In this document: one piece after another, positions 61,292 through 64,000 of the stretch
Numbering within the stretch: position 1 is the stretch's first letter
Layout: each line of letters begins with the position of its first letter
Origin: Circinella umbellata
Taxonomy: Eukaryota; Mucoromycota; Mucoromycetes; Mucorales; Lichtheimiaceae
Reading direction: 5' to 3'
DNA: 64,000 nucleotides
Assembly (NCBI GenBank): GCA_025093555.1
Contig: JAIWNF010000006.1
Coordinates: 682,001 to 746,000, forward strand
Program-made: the position numbers and the translations under genes
Notes under the pieces: generated by a model
What the model was told of the DNA's origin: nothing
Database searches by the model: none
Seen by the model: only the letters and a program-made list of their open reading frames with translations

Positions 61292-63235
61292 ATGGGTTGG
61301 AGTCTTCGTTATATTAATCGTTGGAATGATGGTGACAATGTCAAAGTAGCAAAGTCATGCAATGGTGCTATATCTTGCACAAATGAAGAATGTACTTTGC
61401 GAAAAAATGTACACTTAGTACCAATGAGCACCAAATTGAAGACAGATGAGTGGTGTGAAAAATCATCGTGTCAAGCATGCCATGCACCACTAACACATAT
61501 CCAATGCTCTTATGTAGCTATATTTACATTTTCCGGGGATACATGTAGACTCACACCTGGTCATAAGGAAGGACAAAATGTGCATACACATGATTCGTTC
61601 GTGCCTAAAAAGATTTCGCCTCAACAGGCTGATAAACTCCATGGCATGGTTAAAAATGGTGCCACTCCTAGTGAGCTGCAAATGGGAATGAGTAAAAGGA
61701 CAAATAACCTAGGTAATGCCTCTGAGATCCATCCTGATTTCGAGAATATTGAGAAATTACGGTATGAGCGAAGAAAGATATTGAAAGCTAGCCCCATTGA
61801 ACAACCAAAAATGAATTCGTCAATTGAAGATTTCTTTAAAATTCAAGAAGAATTTCCAGGTTATATTACTGTACCATGGTTAGCGAAAGGTGAAATGGTT
61901 ATTACATTCTGCCCTCCAAAACTCAAGAAAGTTTTTGAAATCCACAAATATCCATTTATAACGGATGTTACTTTTTCTGTTTTTGAAAGTGGATATTACC
62001 TATGTACATCAGTGATGTATTGTGAAGTTTTACAGTCCCATCCAATTGCCTTTGGAGCAGTATTAGATGGTATCACAGCAAAGCATTTTGACTTTTACTA
62101 TCAAGCTTTGTTCAATGCATATGAAATAGTATTTCCGCAAGACCCTGATGAAGAAAACGGTAAGAATATCCTTGGGTTTCTTCAAGACTTTTCACAGGCG
62201 CAACACAAAGGGTTTATAAGTGCTTATAAACGGCAGACAAAAAATAGCAAAAAAGAAGGGCTCAAATATTTGAAAGGATGTACTGTTCACTATGAGCGGA
62301 ATGCACGAAAACTGGCCGAGACATATGCGAATGATATGCATGATGGAAGTAGGAAACAAATGAAGAAAATGCGCAAACTGCTGTTTGGATTACGTATGGT
62401 TGAGACTGAAGCTCAGTATAACAAAATATGGGAAAAAGTTCTTGAAATGTACCCAAAATCTAAGCGCTTTGTTAGGTGGTGGAACAGTGAATCAGTGCGC
62501 GGTTCTATATTTCCTGCTGTTTCAACTATGAATAGTCGACTCCTTCGTCACTATTGTTTTACTACAAATGCCGTCGAGAGTTTTCATAACAAGTTATATC
62601 ATCTTATAAAGAAAAACCAACCGCTAAATAACAACTTACGATCTGTACTCCAATATACAGAACATGGGGAAAAGGCTTTGAGCCACTTTATCAAAGGGGC
62701 CCGTTTATATTATGGTAATAACAATGAGGAATCCAGAAAACGGAAGGCTAGTAATGCTAGAACTAGAAGAAATCGGCGCAAATCTGCAAAGTATGTTAAC
62801 GATGGTCGCGCTCCCGATTATATCCAAGCTCTAGTGAAAGTATTTAAAAATCACGAATGGGACCCACTAGAATCTAGCAGTGATAATAGCAGTGAGGATG
62901 ATATCAATAATGTCCAAGGTAATATTAGTGACGAAATAACTGATGACGAACTTGAATTACATGATATACATGTCAGTACGAATGAAGTATGGAGTCTTGA
63001 TGATTATCCTGACGGTTTTGACTCGACGAGCAGTGATGACGATGATCATGAACAAAAAATGTCAGATAAAGAGAATACCAGTAGATCATCTATTAGTTCT
63101 GAAGATAGTAGTAATAGTGAAAATGAAAATGAGGACGAAAATAACGTGAGCAGTGAAGAAGAAGAAGAAGAAGAAGAAGAAAAAGAAAATAAAAAAAAGA
63201 GGCTCGAAGTAAAAACTATGACCACTATTTGCTAA
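61292..63235 (+). CDS. Mutator-like (MULE) transposase with WRKY/GCM1-type zinc finger
   Basis: One long exon. The frame is open from 61274 and the first ATG is 61292. Numbering here is from 61274. An N-terminal Cys/His cluster (C29, C35, C40, C61, C66, C69, C78, then GH at 96-97 and HTH at 104-106) fits the WRKY-GCM1 zinc fingers known from some MULEs and should bind the element ends. The MULE catalytic domain follows: Asp231 in PFITDVTFSV, Asp305 in GFLQDFSQAQHKGF, the C-x2-H motif KGCTVHYERNARKL (336-339), and Glu435 in TTNAVESFHNKLY. The DDE triad is therefore complete. The last 110 residues are strongly acidic (Asp/Ser/Glu) and end with a (GAA)n run and an A8 tract just before the stop at 63233-63235. 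Confidence 0.85.
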   Translation: MGWSLRYINRWNDGDNVKVAKSCNGAISCTNEECTLRKNVHLVPMSTKLKTDEWCEKSSCQACHAPLTHIQCSYVAIFTFSGDTCRLTPGHKEGQNVHTHDSFVPKKISPQQADKLHGMVKNGATPSELQMGMSKRTNNLGNASEIHPDFENIEKLRYERRKILKASPIEQPKMNSSIEDFFKIQEEFPGYITVPWLAKGEMVITFCPPKLKKVFEIHKYPFITDVTFSVFESGYYLCTSVMYCEVLQSHPIAFGAVLDGITAKHFDFYYQALFNAYEIVFPQDPDEENGKNILGFLQDFSQAQHKGFISAYKRQTKNSKKEGLKYLKGCTVHYERNARKLAETYANDMHDGSRKQMKKMRKLLFGLRMVETEAQYNKIWEKVLEMYPKSKRFVRWWNSESVRGSIFPAVSTMNSRLLRHYCFTTNAVESFHNKLYHLIKKNQPLNNNLRSVLQYTEHGEKALSHFIKGARLYYGNNNEESRKRKASNARTRRNRRKSAKYVNDGRAPDYIQALVKVFKNHEWDPLESSSDNSSEDDINNVQGNISDEITDDELELHDIHVSTNEVWSLDDYPDGFDSTSSDDDDHEQKMSDKENTSRSSISSEDSSNSENENEDENNVSSEEEEEEEEEKENKKKRLEVKTMTTIC

Positions 63236-64000
63236 GACTATGTCCTTGGGATAGTAACTCATGTTACATCGATGCACCAATGGAGCTGTTATTACAATCG
63301 ATTTTGCCTGAGATGCTACCAGATAATGACAATATTACGTTCGAAAGTACTAATAGATTTGACGAAGAATTATTACAAGCATATTTAGCATATAAAAATA
63401 ATAACTATGATGATCGTGTACGTGGTCTCAGGCTACTACGAGAATTTGTATGGAGCTCAACCAGATTTGATCGATCATTTCATGATGCGGCCGAATTTTT
63501 CCAGTTTTATGTTGAAAACATGTCCGATAGGTTACAGGCAGCTTTTGGCGCAAGAGTTAGATGCAGAACCACTTGTACAAGTAATGCATTTCATATTCAG
63601 GAACACCATGAAAGAAATAACACTCAAATTATGATTCATGTGAAGCCTGCAGATCTTAACCGACGCTTTCAAGGTTATGATGAACAAGAAAAAACAAAAG
63701 AACTATCCAAGTGTATTCTTGATAAACTGAAATCGATAAAGCTTAAAAAATGTTCAGCATGTAACTCGCTTGCTACAAGAGAAAATGAAATAATATCTTG
63801 GCCAAAATATATGTTTATTCGAGATGAATCTGCACCAACAGGAGCAAAAGAAATGTTGACATTCCCAACATCACTTGAATTATCTGATGATAAAACTTAT
63901 TATATTCAAGGAAGAGTAAATTCACTCGCGCGCACTGGCCATCATTTTACTTCGGTAGGAATAATTCCAAATAACGGAAGTCTATTCCTTGCTGAAATTG
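63193..64000 (+). CDS. USP-like deubiquitinase domain downstream of, and -1 to, the MULE frame; partial at right edge
   Basis: A frame -1 to the transposase is open from 63193 to the window end (about 269 codons, no stop). It reads NYDHYLLRLCPWDSNSCYID with the Cys-box-like NSCYIDAPMELLLQS (Cys codon 63262-63264). A DAAEFFQFY segment, a C-x2-C knuckle (KKCSACNS, near 63750), WPKYMFIRDES and TYYIQGRVNSLARTGHHFTS (His box, near 63940) follow. This order matches peptidase C19 (USP) ubiquitin hydrolases. No own ATG lies ahead of the Cys box, so it is probably made as a fusion to the transposase by frameshift or splicing, or was split by an indel in the A8 run. The C-terminal end is beyond the window. 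Confidence 0.65.

Overview
The window looks like a scaffold from an AT-rich, intron-dense fungal nuclear genome, most likely an early-diverging mould (Mucoromycota, probably Mucorales). The support is short GT-AG introns of about 55-110 nt, a GPI-type chitin deacetylase, ERG28, a PMT protein mannosyltransferase, pogo/Tc1-type transposon relics, and a Fanzor. The species cannot be named from the sequence. Exon joins were worked out by hand from splice sites and reading phase. Nearly all of the gene models below stay in frame through every junction.

Left part (1-12.6 kb): a multi-BRCT scaffold protein runs off the left edge. It is divergent from a small unknown gene that is followed at once by a large, intact, eight-exon Fanzor (eukaryotic TnpB-like RNA-guided nuclease). 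Next come NDUFAF3 (complex I assembly), GID4/VID24 (GID ubiquitin ligase receptor) and an Nramp metal transporter.

Middle (14.4-27.4 kb): four head-to-tail paralogous MCT-type MFS transporters, all on the minus strand. They share a near-identical exon plan with a 26-nt microexon, plus lineage-specific extra introns. Then come 2-oxoglutarate dehydrogenase E1 (with a GC-AG intron), a MoCF/CinA-N domain protein, an OB/CCCH/methyltransferase composite protein, ERG28, a 2-phosphoglycerate-kinase-like P-loop protein, GABA transaminase, a PMT mannosyltransferase, and a 75-aa zinc-finger protein. OGDH and GABA transaminase both feed or run the TCA/GABA-shunt part of mitochondrial metabolism, but they are not arranged as a cluster.

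Right part (47.5-64 kb): gene-poor and repeat-rich. It holds a chitin deacetylase, two complementary relics of a DDE_3-type transposase, a gene of unknown family split by a 642-bp pogo-like MITE, a PB1-like exon, a GCAGTA-type minisatellite, and at the right edge a Mutator (MULE) transposase. In the -1 frame the MULE is followed by a USP-like deubiquitinase domain that is still open at the window end.

The two systems most worth following are the Fanzor locus with its tightly linked upstream gene, and the MULE plus USP-like protease element with its A_AAA_AAG slippery site.
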